The notes beneath the pieces are model-generated. The model had not been told where the DNA came from. It ran no database searches and was given only the letters and a program-made list of their open reading frames with translations. Below, in pieces: positions 35,201 to 42,089 of a DNA stretch of 64,000 nt (the stretch's first letter is position 1; each line of letters begins with the position of its first letter). Source of the stretch: G965198795 sp965198795 (lineage in GTDB: Bacteria > Pseudomonadota > Alphaproteobacteria > Rhodospirillales > Casp-alpha2). Location of the stretch: the NCBI GenBank assembly GCA_965198795.1, contig OZ240674.1:2418001-2482000 (forward strand). The letters are read 5' to 3'. A program made the position numbers and the translations under genes.

Positions 35201-35656
35201 ATGTTTGTTGAATTAAAAGACTTGGATGCGGACGCGCTGATAACACTCGCCGACGCATGTGAAAAAGCCGCGCGTGCGTACCGCCGCGAGGCGAACAGCA
35301 AACGTAAAATCGAACAAACCAGACTAGACAACCAACACGCGTTTAGCGAGGCAAAGCGAGCCGCCAGGTCCGTCGCGGATCACGTCCAAAACGGAATGCG
35401 GCTCGATGACGCTCTTCGCGCCGCTTCACACCGCCACAATAAACCCGTCGAACAGGTGAGCGCCCTCTTCCGCCGCTACATAATCAACCAGACCGTGGAG
35501 GCGCGCGAGATTCGACGGGCGACCGTCGTTCGGCTCGCCCAGCAACAACGATCAAATCAGGAAATCGCAAAAGCCTTGGGCATAAGCTCGAATACCGTCT
35601 CGAACGACCTACGCGCAATCCGCACGCGCTCAATCACTGCCAGGTCTTCCGAGTGA
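35201..35656 (+). CDS. Phage HTH regulator (C-terminal LuxR/sigma-like helix-turn-helix)
   Basis: 151 residues. The N-terminal half is helical and charged (ADALITLADACEKAARAYRRE, SEAKRAARSVADHV); the C-terminal 45 residues form a clear helix-turn-helix: VVRLAQQQRSNQEIAKALGI then SSNTVSNDLRAIR. It is the only rightward gene at the left end of the prophage. In the excised circle it would sit 26 bp after the extended repressor gene and in the same direction, suggesting a joint control unit. The last 23 bp overlap the convergent small membrane gene. It might switch late genes; this is inference. Confidence 0.75.
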   Translation: MFVELKDLDADALITLADACEKAARAYRREANSKRKIEQTRLDNQHAFSEAKRAARSVADHVQNGMRLDDALRAASHRHNKPVEQVSALFRRYIINQTVEAREIRRATVVRLAQQQRSNQEIAKALGISSNTVSNDLRAIRTRSITARSSE

Positions 35657-35798
35657 ACGCCCAATAAGCCAGGACAGCCGCGCCTAGGACCCCCCAGATC
35701 ATATCTTTTGTGGCATAGGCCAAGCCAAAGAGAAACCCAGCAGCCCCGACGGCCTGGATATCCCTCAAGATCGCAACCACCTTTTCGTTGGAGCGCAT
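35634..35798 (-). CDS. Small membrane protein of the prophage
   Basis: 54 residues, MRSNEKVVAILRDIQ then two hydrophobic stretches (AVGAAGFLFGLAYAT and GVLGAAVLAYWAF) and a basic end TRKTWQ. The ATG at 35,798 has an excellent GGGGAGG site and is better than the ATG six codons upstream, which overlaps that site. It is separated from the holin block by about 230 bp containing a long palindrome. Possibly a lysis or virion membrane protein; no family recognised. Confidence 0.65.
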   Translation of the reverse strand: MRSNEKVVAILRDIQAVGAAGFLFGLAYATKDMIWGVLGAAVLAYWAFTRKTWQ

Positions 35799-35855
35799 TA
35801 TTACCTCCCCGGTCAAAGCAAAGACATTCTTAAACCGCCGTCAGACCGCAAACAA

Positions 35856-35891
35856 GCCATGCCAATCCAGCGGCCGCTGGATTGGCATGGC
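35856..35891. repeat. Perfect 36 bp palindrome in the prophage
   Basis: The half-site GCCATGCCAATCCAGCGG is followed at once by its exact reverse complement, with the NotI-like GCGGCCGC at the centre, giving an 18 bp stem without a loop. A second, short hairpin (AGAAT, TGGTG, ATTCT) follows at about 35,895. It lies in a 229 bp non-coding gap at the end of the late operon. It may be a terminator (no T-run), a replication or packaging signal, or a protein-binding site. Confidence 0.8.
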
Positions 35892-36027
35892 CACAGAGAA
35901 TTGGTGATTCTGGGGGGTCCCAAAGTACCTGGAAGACCCTCAACGCCGCTCTCCGGCCATCCTCGGGGGCCGTTTTCGCAGATTCGGAACGGATTTTGGG
36001 TAATTCAACCGAATATCGGCGGGGAGC

Positions 36028-36168
36028 TCAATCGCTGTCCGCCTTGGCCCGCGCCGCCGTCAAGGCTCGGCGCCGCGCCTTCCGCTTCGCCAGATTGTTG
36101 CCCCGGTTGTCTTTCATTCGGAGCTTCGGCGCGAACCGGCCGTCCGATGATCGATTACGCTTCGCCAT
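36028..36168 (-). CDS. Very small basic protein of the prophage
   Basis: 46 residues beginning MAKRNRSSDGRFAPKLRMKD and ending RALTAARAKADSD, with 17 Arg or Lys. Its ATG starts one base after the holin stop codon (TGAAATG), so it is surely translated with the holin gene. Small, strongly basic peptides of this kind bind nucleic acid in virions of membrane-containing phages; that role is inferred. It is too short for routine gene callers. Confidence 0.7.
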   Translation of the reverse strand: MAKRNRSSDGRFAPKLRMKDNRGNNLAKRKARRRALTAARAKADSD

Positions 36169-36169
36169 T

Positions 36170-36547
36170 TCAATTTTCCTTATACAGCTTCATGACCTTT
36201 TCCGCCGACCGCCCGACGACATAGCCGCCAAGCCCGATTTTGATAAGCTCCATCAATTCAAGCTCAACGGCGACGTCGATCCCGGGCGCGCTCCATCCCA
36301 TCCACTTCGCGACAACGAGCGACACGAACGTGATCATCGTGAGAGGACGCCAGTTACGTTGCGCCCAACTCTCGCCGCGCGCCTCCGCCCGGATGACGGA
36401 AGCCGCCTCCCTCAATTCCTTTAAACCGCCGTTCAACGCCGCGTGACGCAAGTCGGCCTTCAAACGCGCCGCCTGATCCTTGTCCTCCACGGCCTTGTCG
36501 ATGACGCCGAAGACGCCGCCCAGAAGATTAAGAACGCTCTCGATCAT
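36170..36547 (-). CDS. Three-helix holin (GTA_holin_3TM type)
   Basis: 125 residues from the ATG at 36,547 (MIESVLNLLGGVFG). The central and C-terminal part ARGESWAQRNWRPLTMITFV, VVAKWMGW and MELIKIGLGGYVVGRSAEKVM matches the 3TM holin family first noted in gene-transfer agents and widespread in alphaproteobacterial phages. It would permeabilise the inner membrane to release the endolysin encoded upstream. The longer frame reaching 36,676 overlaps the next gene and has an unlikely Arg/Ser/Cys-rich N-terminus. Followed directly by the small basic gene. Confidence 0.85.
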   Translation of the reverse strand: MIESVLNLLGGVFGVIDKAVEDKDQAARLKADLRHAALNGGLKELREAASVIRAEARGESWAQRNWRPLTMITFVSLVVAKWMGWSAPGIDVAVELELMELIKIGLGGYVVGRSAEKVMKLYKEN

Positions 36548-36710
36548 CGCGCCGCTCCCAAAGCTGCAAAAGCTTGATCTCAACCTGGAAAAGCCGCCGG
36601 TCGATCCGCCAGAGCAGCGCCGCCAGGACGATGACCGCCGCGTCCGCGCCCTTGGACAGCGCCTCAAACAATTCAATCACTTCGATCACTTCGCCCGCCT
36701 CCATATCCAT
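36528..36710 (-). CDS. Small prophage protein, one hydrophobic segment
   Basis: 60 residues: an acidic N-terminus (MDMEAGEVIEVIELFEALSK), a hydrophobic stretch (AAVIVLAALLWRI) and a charged tail (FQVEIKLLQLWERRDDRERS). Overlaps the holin start by 20 bp and the preceding gene by 25 bp, the dense packing typical of phage lysis cassettes. It could be an accessory holin or spanin-like protein; no family recognised. Confidence 0.6.
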   Translation of the reverse strand: MDMEAGEVIEVIELFEALSKGADAAVIVLAALLWRIDRRLFQVEIKLLQLWERRDDRERS

Positions 36711-36898
36711 GCGATTGCCGCCGCCGTGGCGCCCGCCACGACCGCCGATCCCAAGTTCGTGGTGATGCGTTCGCCAACCGTCTCCGGGGCCTCTTTTCGC
36801 GTGTCACGCGTCAGATACGCCCACCCCAGCGCGCCGCCCAGCGCGGCGACAGCCCACTTGCCCAAACCCCAGCCTGCGACGGCCGGTAAAGCCATCAA
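36686..36898 (-). CDS. Small prophage membrane protein
   Basis: 70 residues with two hydrophobic segments (PAVAGWGLGKWAVAALGGALGWAYL and GSAVVAGATAAAIAWIW, quoted in part) and a basic end RRAK. Its start overlaps the stop of the endolysin gene by four bases (ATGA), so it belongs to the same transcript. Position between endolysin and holin suggests a role in lysis or membrane insertion. Function unknown. Confidence 0.6.
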   Translation of the reverse strand: MMALPAVAGWGLGKWAVAALGGALGWAYLTRDTRKEAPETVGERITTNLGSAVVAGATAAAIAWIWRRAK

Positions 36899-37359
36899 GC
36901 GACCCCCGAATAGAAGGTGTGCGCGCCGATCCGCGCCTCGACCGTGGCACCGTCGGCCCAGTCAGGTTGGACGGACGGCGCGTGATAGTGCGTCGCGCCG
37001 CCGGTTATGTCGGGCAGGCTCCCGTCAATCGCCCGCTCCGCGATTTCGAGCGCGCGGGCGAACGCCGGATCGTCCGCCGTCACCGCCAGCATTCGCGCCC
37101 GGTTCGGATCGTTCGGGTTCCATGCGGAAAACTGCCAACGCTTGCGCGAAACGCCCGCCGGCGTACTCCCCCACCAGGACCCAGCCCGAACCCGGTTCAT
37201 GATGACGTTGGCGACGGCGGTCATGCCCTCCACCCCCTCGCCCCTCGCCTCGCCCCATATCGTGCGGGCGACGATATCGATTTGATGCCGTCTATTCATT
37301 CGAAGACCTCCAAAACCGATCAACAGAAGCGCGCCCAGCACGGCCAGGTCACGCGTCAT
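36895..37359 (-). CDS. Cell wall hydrolase, SleB-like endolysin
   Basis: 154 residues from ATG 37,359. An N-terminal hydrophobic anchor (DLAVLGALLLIGFGGL) is followed by the Hydrolase_2/SleB domain: IVARTIWGEARGEGVEGMTA, VANVIMNRV, W-F-SAWNPNDPNR and THYHAPSVQPDWA. The glutamate in WGEARGE is the expected catalytic residue. SleB-type enzymes cleave peptidoglycan glycan strands; in tailless phages such enzymes serve entry or lysis. Its anchor suggests release as a signal-arrest endolysin. The frame upstream to 37,461 overlaps the spike gene and is not used. Confidence 0.88.
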   Translation of the reverse strand: MTRDLAVLGALLLIGFGGLRMNRRHQIDIVARTIWGEARGEGVEGMTAVANVIMNRVRAGSWWGSTPAGVSRKRWQFSAWNPNDPNRARMLAVTADDPAFARALEIAERAIDGSLPDITGGATHYHAPSVQPDWADGATVEARIGAHTFYSGVA

Positions 37360-37411
37360 TTGCTCTTCACCGGATCGGACGGGACCGGGTTTTGACCAGG
37401 CTTGATCCGCT

Positions 37412-38371
37412 TCACCGCCATTGAACCGTCCACGCTTGCAGCGCAGCTCCTTTTGTTCCATCCGTCGTCATGCGCGCGCGGACATTACTTTTTTCCGCGC
37501 CGCCCAGAGAAATCACCCCGCTTGATACGATCCGGATCCCGGAAGCGTATTCCCCGTGATCTTCCAACACCCCGCCCGCCCATGCAGCGCCGCCGTCGCG
37601 CGACAGCTCTAAATTCAAGGTTGAGAGGTCAACGCCGTCCCCCATGTCCTCGATGAGCGCGACGATCCGCCCTTGCGCCGGGACATTATCGGCTTCGACC
37701 GTGACGCTCTCGACAGCGCCCGCCCCGGACAAAGCCTCAAGCATCTCAATTTCCTCGGCGGCGACGGGAGATTGCGGCTCATAACGATTGTTCTGACGGC
37801 CCGTGTCTATCCGAAGCGCCCAATACCGGTGAGCGCCGGCGTCGATATCCCTTTCAAACCAAGTACTGGTACGGGTTCCCAAACCCCATCTCGGCAAGTT
37901 CACCCAGGTCACGCCGTCGTCCGAGTAGCGGGGTGTAACCGCCGTCGGGGAAGCGACGTCTGCCCGATACCACCGCATCTTGATGATGGTTTTGGGCGCG
38001 CCGAAATCCTGCCCAATCCATAGGCCTGCCGACGGAACATGTGATGATCGAAGGCTGGTGTTGGCTGTGGGTTCCGTAACGATCCTATCGTTAAAAGCCC
38101 GTTCCGGGTTTATCATTCCATAATGAATTGCCCGCGCCGGGCTGGTTATGTCGGCGGACGGCCCCGCGCCAAGCCTTACCCGGCCCGCCGCGTCATACGC
38201 CGCGTTGAGCATCACCGCGACGCCGGTCTTGTCATCGAAATCGTCCGTCAGACTGTCGCCATAGGTCTGAAGCGACAAGCCGAGATCGATGACGTGAACA
38301 AGACGGTTGATCGCCGCGTCCGTGCGCGCCTTCAGATCGATCGAGCCGCCCGATATTCCCGCCAGAACCAT
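37412..38371 (-). CDS. Putative spike / receptor-binding protein with discoidin-like domain
   Basis: 319 residues from ATG 38,371 (GGAGGT 8 bp upstream). The centre reads SLRSSHVPSAGLWIGQDFGAPKTI, then IKMRWYRADVASPTAVTPRYSDDGVTW and HRYWALRIDTG, the pattern of F5/8 type C (discoidin) carbohydrate-binding domains. The C-terminal part is beta-rich (VTVEADNVPAQGRIVALIED, SRDGGAAWAGGVL). Position just upstream of the endolysin, at the end of the structural block, fits the vertex spike of PM2-like phages, which binds the host surface. The length is close to PM2 spike P1. Spike identity is inferred. Confidence 0.65.
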   Translation of the reverse strand: MVLAGISGGSIDLKARTDAAINRLVHVIDLGLSLQTYGDSLTDDFDDKTGVAVMLNAAYDAAGRVRLGAGPSADITSPARAIHYGMINPERAFNDRIVTEPTANTSLRSSHVPSAGLWIGQDFGAPKTIIKMRWYRADVASPTAVTPRYSDDGVTWVNLPRWGLGTRTSTWFERDIDAGAHRYWALRIDTGRQNNRYEPQSPVAAEEIEMLEALSGAGAVESVTVEADNVPAQGRIVALIEDMGDGVDLSTLNLELSRDGGAAWAGGVLEDHGEYASGIRIVSSGVISLGGAEKSNVRARMTTDGTKGAALQAWTVQWR

Positions 38372-38372
38372 T

Positions 38373-38930
38373 TTATTCGACCTCCGTATAAACACCCGCC
38401 TTGACCGCGCCCCCGGCGGCGCGGATGGCCCAGACCGCGCCGCGATGACCAATGGTCAGCGACTGGCCGGCGGGAACGGTCGGAACCGCCCCCACCTGAA
38501 CGGCCTTCGTCGGCCCCAGCCAAAGACCGGTCTGGCCGGCCTGAATCACGCAGCTCGTCCGCCCCGCGTCCGCCGCCAGCAATTCGACGGCCACGTTCGA
38601 CACGTCGATTTCCGCGAACGAAAACGACGCGCCGCCTGCCTTCACCGGCAAGCCGCCGTCAATGGTGAACCTGCTGTCACTGACTGGGCCGTCCGCGGCC
38701 GCCAATTCGAACCCAACCGCGAAGACCTTCTCGTTGACGATCCGAAGCGACTTGAACCCGTCCGGCTCGTTCGCGCCGATGCCCGGATAGAACACTTGCG
38801 GCTCCGCGTCGTCCGTCGCGATCTTAAGCGCGGCGGTCGCGCTCAACAGTCTGAAATACCGGCCCGTCACTTCCCATTGAACCGTGGCGCCGGACGCCAG
38901 CACGTTCGAAAAAACCTGATAGCGCATCAT
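38373..38930 (-). CDS. Prophage structural protein candidate, beta-rich
   Basis: 185 residues, MMRYQVFSNVLASGATVQWE and further GRYFRLLSATAALKIATDD, FYPGIGANEPDGFKSLRIVN, and a Gly/Ala/Val-rich end. It has no membrane segment and is predicted to be all beta. It ends one base before the putative spike gene and starts inside the stop of the membrane protein before it. A penton, spike base or minor capsid protein would fit; the sequence alone does not name it. Confidence 0.6.
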   Translation of the reverse strand: MMRYQVFSNVLASGATVQWEVTGRYFRLLSATAALKIATDDAEPQVFYPGIGANEPDGFKSLRIVNEKVFAVGFELAAADGPVSDSRFTIDGGLPVKAGGASFSFAEIDVSNVAVELLAADAGRTSCVIQAGQTGLWLGPTKAVQVGAVPTVPAGQSLTIGHRGAVWAIRAAGGAVKAGVYTEVE

Positions 38931-39313
38931 CGTTTTCCTAAAAAAATGATCCCGGCGACAACCGCGCCGATAAGGGCCATGGATTTAAGACCCAGCTCGG
39001 CGACCTCTTTCGTGTCACCCTCAAGCTGCTCACGGAGCGTCGCCTGATTAGCCGCGACGATCTTGCCGAACCCATCCGTAATGTTTTTCACCGCCGACGC
39101 CGCGCCCGTGAGAGCGTTGTTGAGAACGTCCGACGCGCCCTCAACAACGCCCAGGTCAGTTAGCTCCACGTCAACGACGGCGTTGGCGCCGACGCCGACG
39201 CCGCCCGCCTCCACCGCGACGCGATTATCGGTATTGTGCGTCTCGGTCCGGCTGCTGGAGCTACTGGAACTGGATGACCGGCCGCCCACGTCAGACCGCC
39301 TTTCTGACGACAA
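38927..39313 (-). CDS. Prophage protein with serine tract and C-terminal membrane helix
   Basis: 128 residues. A serine run (GRSSSSSSSSSRTETHN) follows a polar start; then a Gly/Val/Ala-rich part (AVEAGGVGVGANAVVDVELTD), an amphipathic helix (ASAVKNITDGFGKIVAANQA) and a C-terminal membrane helix (LKSMALIGAVVAGIIFLGKR). One C-terminal helix with a large soluble N-terminus is the recurring plan of four proteins in this block and suggests virion membrane proteins. Overlaps its neighbours by 4 and 23 bp. Confidence 0.65.
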   Translation of the reverse strand: MSSERRSDVGGRSSSSSSSSSRTETHNTDNRVAVEAGGVGVGANAVVDVELTDLGVVEGASDVLNNALTGAASAVKNITDGFGKIVAANQATLREQLEGDTKEVAELGLKSMALIGAVVAGIIFLGKR

Positions 39314-39704
39314 TTTCCGATTGTTTGAACCCCGCGCGCCGAAGCGCCCGCGCCTTCACCGGGCTTGACGGATGCGAGCGAATGTATTCGGCGCCGTGAC
39401 GGCGCGCCAGCGCCTCGATCTGCGGCATGGCCCGTTTAAGAGCATTGGAAAACGAAAGAAACGACGCGCCCGCTTGAATTACCATTTCCGCCGCCGTGCC
39501 GTACCGGTCGATCCAGTAACAGAAATACCCAACCGTCGCCGCACCGTCGCGAACCGCGATCAAATGCGTCTGGCCGTCGAAGACTTCCTTGCGAAGATCG
39601 GCGACCGTATAGGTGGGGTCGTTCCCCGCCGCGTCGGCGAGTAATTCCTCCACCTCTTCCGTCCAGGCGGCGCGGATCAGATGAACGCCTATTTGCGTAC
39701 CCAT
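39291..39704 (-). CDS. GNAT-like acetyltransferase within the structural block
   Basis: 137 residues, IRAAWTEEVEELLADAAGN, then HLIAVRDGAATVGYFCYWIDRY and a C-terminal SPVKARALRRAGFKQSEIVV. The order fits a small GNAT fold, although the acetyl-CoA loop (Q/RxxGxG/A) is poor. Similar small GNAT-like proteins occur among structural genes of several tailless phages. Substrate unknown; it may be a fold reused for structure rather than an enzyme. Overlaps both flanking genes. Confidence 0.6.
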   Translation of the reverse strand: MGTQIGVHLIRAAWTEEVEELLADAAGNDPTYTVADLRKEVFDGQTHLIAVRDGAATVGYFCYWIDRYGTAAEMVIQAGASFLSFSNALKRAMPQIEALARRHGAEYIRSHPSSPVKARALRRAGFKQSEIVVRKAV

Positions 39705-39937
39705 GCCATCAGAACTCCCAGGCCAAAGATTCCGAGAACGCCATACAAGATCAGCGTCCCCAACCCCGCCGCCGCCGTTGATTTCGTGTTCGTCCGGGCG
39801 CCGTCGCCGGAGCCGAAAAAGACGAAATCCCCAAACAAATTATCTCCCGCGCTCGACTGCTGATCACCGGTCAAAGCTCCGGACGGACCGGCCGCGCCGC
39901 CGGTAAGGTTGGGCAGAGGACCGCTCAACTCCGCCAT
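39689..39937 (-). CDS. Prophage single-helix membrane protein
   Basis: 82 residues. Gly/Ser/Asp-rich soluble part (LTGGAAGPSGALTGDQQSSA, FVFFGSGDGARTNTKSTAAA) followed by one C-terminal helix (LGTLILYGVLGIFGLGVLMAW) and VRK. Shares the plan of the neighbouring virion membrane protein candidates. It ends within the GNAT-like gene start (16 bp overlap) and begins one base after the previous gene's stop. Confidence 0.65.
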   Translation of the reverse strand: MAELSGPLPNLTGGAAGPSGALTGDQQSSAGDNLFGDFVFFGSGDGARTNTKSTAAAGLGTLILYGVLGIFGLGVLMAWVRK

Positions 39938-39938
39938 G

Positions 39939-40310
39939 TCATTTCCTAAAAAAAAGCACCATCAACAAGACGACGAGAATCAATAGCCACAACCACGACG
40001 AACCGCCTCGGCTAAATGACGAAAACAGCCCCCCCGAAAAACTCCGGTTCACAGGGCTCCCAGACGCGTCCGCCGCCGCCAGGCGCGACTTCAAATTCGT
40101 CCGCGCAATGTCTTGCTGGATTTTTTGCTGACGAAGATCGAAGACGCCGCCCAAGACGTCTCCCGCAACGTCAACGCCTTTTGCAACCAGGTCGCCCGCG
40201 GCGTCGAAGAACGATCCAAACGACCATTCCGTGGCGTCGGGGGGATCGGCCGACTTGAAAGCCCCGATCCCGATCCCCGCCGTTCCTTGCTTGAAGTCCG
40301 GTTCCGGCAT
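39939..40310 (-). CDS. Prophage single-helix membrane protein
   Basis: 123 residues. Soluble N-terminal part with an amphipathic helix (SFFDAAGDLVAKGVDVAGDV), a polar helix (DLRQQKIQQDIARTNLKSRL) and a Ser/Gly linker, ending in a strongly hydrophobic helix (WLWLLILVVLLMVLFF) and RK. It follows the major capsid gene by 18 bp. Likely an inner-membrane virion protein linking capsid and vesicle, by analogy with PM2; no direct similarity recognised. Confidence 0.65.
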   Translation of the reverse strand: MPEPDFKQGTAGIGIGAFKSADPPDATEWSFGSFFDAAGDLVAKGVDVAGDVLGGVFDLRQQKIQQDIARTNLKSRLAAADASGSPVNRSFSGGLFSSFSRGGSSWLWLLILVVLLMVLFFRK

Positions 40311-40328
40311 GGCTAGCTCTCCTCCCCT

Positions 40329-41195
40329 CTAGCCCGCCGGTGACCGGCCAACCACCTCTTCATGGATGATCTTGAAGGCGGGCGTCGCGGCGTTGAGGTT
40401 GAGTTTGAGCCTGAATTCGTCCAGATCGGTCCCCAGAATGCTGTCAGACCGGTTGCCTGCGAAATCGATATGGTAGTACCCCGTTTGCGGCGTTCGACCC
40501 CCGGTGCGGAACGCCTGGAAGTCCATCGACATTCGGTTCAGGTCATCCGCCGCCTCATGAACGATGGACCGATTGATTCCTTTGGTGATTTCAAGCTCGT
40601 GACTCTTGACCGTCGCCGCCTTGACGTGGAGCGCCTTAAGAAAACGCCCGGCGCCGGTGATGGGCAGTTGGGTGATCTCGACTTGACCCGCCGCCGCTTC
40701 CGCGCCCAGTGTCGTCGAGCGGACCCGGATGAACTGACCGAGATTACGCTTACCCGTGTCCCTCAAGATCATGCCGTGGCACACCAGGCGGGGATTGGCG
40801 GCGGCGGCCGCGAGCTTGATTTCCAGGGACAACGTGGTCACGTCCGCCGTGCCCCATGCGAAATGATCCTCTTCGCCCGGCGTCTCGAACTCGGGCCGGA
40901 CGAAGTGAATGGGGATGACGCCCGCCGCGCGGTCGTAGCCGTAGAAGTCGCTCAACTCCAAAAGTTCCTGACCGGTCAATTCGATTTGAGCGTCGCCGTT
41001 CACCTTGACCGACACCCGCTCAATATCGGAAATGATCTTCGCGTCGTTCGCGACGGTCTGCCCGGAACCGGAGAAGTATTGAGGGAGCAGCCCAACGTAA
41101 GTCGGGCCGTTTTTGGGTAACGGAAGGTTCGCGATTGATCCAGGCTGGACGGCCTGGAAAGACGACATTTGAACGAGATTATAACGCCCCGGCAT
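40329..41195 (-). CDS. Major capsid protein, double-jelly-roll type
   Basis: 288 residues, near the 269 of PM2 P2. The N-terminal pattern is that of PM2-like capsid proteins: MSSFQAVQPGSIANLPLP, GPTYVGLL, then IERVSVKVNGDAQIELTGQELLE (in part), LSDFYG, VIPIHFVRPEF, and AWGTADVTTLSLEIKLA followed by PRLVCHGMI. The family signature is F-Q-V-G-A-LP-G-TY, NG, FYG, F-PE, GT-DV and E-I/L in this spacing. The protein would form trimers with two jelly rolls per subunit around a membrane vesicle. It follows a membrane peptide gene and the packaging ATPase. Identification is by pattern recognition; a structure prediction would settle it. Confidence 0.82.
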   Translation of the reverse strand: MPGRYNLVQMSSFQAVQPGSIANLPLPKNGPTYVGLLPQYFSGSGQTVANDAKIISDIERVSVKVNGDAQIELTGQELLELSDFYGYDRAAGVIPIHFVRPEFETPGEEDHFAWGTADVTTLSLEIKLAAAAANPRLVCHGMILRDTGKRNLGQFIRVRSTTLGAEAAAGQVEITQLPITGAGRFLKALHVKAATVKSHELEITKGINRSIVHEAADDLNRMSMDFQAFRTGGRTPQTGYYHIDFAGNRSDSILGTDLDEFRLKLNLNAATPAFKIIHEEVVGRSPAG

Positions 41196-41207
41196 GGACC
41201 CGCCCCC

Positions 41208-41342
41208 TTACTGATCGAAACCGGCGGCGGCGTCTTTAATGAGCGGTATGTCGTTTTCATGCCCCCATTTCAAGACGAAACCCGCGACAATAACGCCCAA
41301 CACCATGGGAACCATCGCCTTTAAAATACTGGTAAGCTTCAT
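41208..41342 (-). CDS. 44-residue membrane peptide of the prophage
   Basis: MKLTSILKAMVPMVLGVIVA, then GFVLKWGHENDIPLIKDAAA and GFDQ. One membrane helix with a short polar end. The ATG has AAAGGGG 8 bp upstream and the gene fits exactly between the capsid gene and a non-coding hairpin region. Short membrane peptides of 30-50 residues are abundant in virions of PM2-like phages. Too short for routine callers. Confidence 0.7.
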   Translation of the reverse strand: MKLTSILKAMVPMVLGVIVAGFVLKWGHENDIPLIKDAAAGFDQ

Positions 41343-41363
41343 TGAGAAACCCCTTTAATGGAA

Positions 41364-41432
41364 AAACCCCCGGTGACGCGACCGCCGCGCCGCCGGGGTT
41401 TGCTCTACTCGCATCACCGGAAAAAATCCGGT
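41364..41432. terminator. Two hairpins between ATPase and capsid genes
   Basis: First hairpin: AAACCCCCGG (41,364-41,373) pairs with CCGGGGTTT (41,393-41,401) with one bulged C. Second: ACCGGA and TCCGGT (41,416-41,432) around five A. The first reads on the minus strand as a GC stem followed by T-rich sequence, so it may partly terminate or process the early transcript, setting a different level for the capsid genes. Confidence 0.45.
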
Positions 41433-41441
41433 TCCATTATA

Positions 41442-42089
41442 TTAAGGGGAAACGGGCTGTTTTTTCTCCCAAGCACGGCCGTTGAACTGGAGAAAGTGAT
41501 AATCGGGCAGCCCCTTGAGCTCCGTCTTCACCGCTTCGTCTTGCATGATCCGCGCGATGGCCTCACGATCATTTTCGAAGCTGAAACCAAACGACACGCA
41601 GCCTGTTAAATTGGCTCTAAACGTCGGCGCCACTTCCGCCGGGCGCTGGGCGACGCCAACAACCGTGATCCCATACGCCCGGCCCTTTCTGACCACCTCG
41701 GCGAAGCCCGACAGACCAGCCCTTAAATTCAGCGGAAAGGCGTCGGACATTTCCTCAACCACTAACGTAACCGGCCGGTCGATCCGGCCTTGCTGGTGAC
41801 CCTTCTGCCAGTCCATCAGCATATGAGAAAGCGTGTCCAGCCGAGACTCCGCTTTAAGGGCCTCGGGCGAGTAGTAGACCCGGAATGAGCCGTCGCCCAT
41901 GTCCTTAAGGAACTTCGGAATCTGCGCGAAGTGACTCAAGACCTCGGCGCCGACTTTCCAATCCGGCTCGTCCTTTGGATCAAAGACAATCACCCGCTCA
42001 TAGCCCGCGACGAACTTCCTCGCAAACGTCGATTTCCCCGTACCGGACATGCCGGCGATAAAAAACCGCTTGCCGTCACGCTCAACCAT
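41442..42089 (-). CDS. Genome-packaging ATPase (FtsK/HerA, A32-like)
   Basis: 215 residues from ATG 42,089, which overlaps the stop of the gene before it (ATGGTTGA). Walker A GMSGTGKS lies at residues 12-19, an arginine-rich step FARKFV follows, FDPKDEPDW is typical of this group, and Walker B VTLVVEEMSD lies at 107-116; then FAEVVRKGRAYGITVVGVAQ and RPAEVAPTFRANL, the sensor part. Small size and layout match the packaging ATPases of PRD1 (P9) and PM2 (P9), which drive DNA through a vertex of tailless membrane phages. The longer frame to 42,386 is not coding. Confidence 0.85.
   Translation of the reverse strand: MVERDGKRFFIAGMSGTGKSTFARKFVAGYERVIVFDPKDEPDWKVGAEVLSHFAQIPKFLKDMGDGSFRVYYSPEALKAESRLDTLSHMLMDWQKGHQQGRIDRPVTLVVEEMSDAFPLNLRAGLSGFAEVVRKGRAYGITVVGVAQRPAEVAPTFRANLTGCVSFGFSFENDREAIARIMQDEAVKTELKGLPDYHFLQFNGRAWEKKQPVSP

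Noticed and set aside
35859..36424. Rightward open frames of 120-180 codons across the holin and palindrome region
   Set aside because: They lie opposite the holin and basic peptide genes, have Arg/Pro/Ser-rich composition and no ribosome sites; the leftward genes explain the sequence.
36170..36547. Gene-transfer-agent remnant, because the holin belongs to the GTA holin family
   Set aside because: No GTA capsid, portal, terminase or tail gene is near; this holin family is common in ordinary alphaproteobacterial phages.
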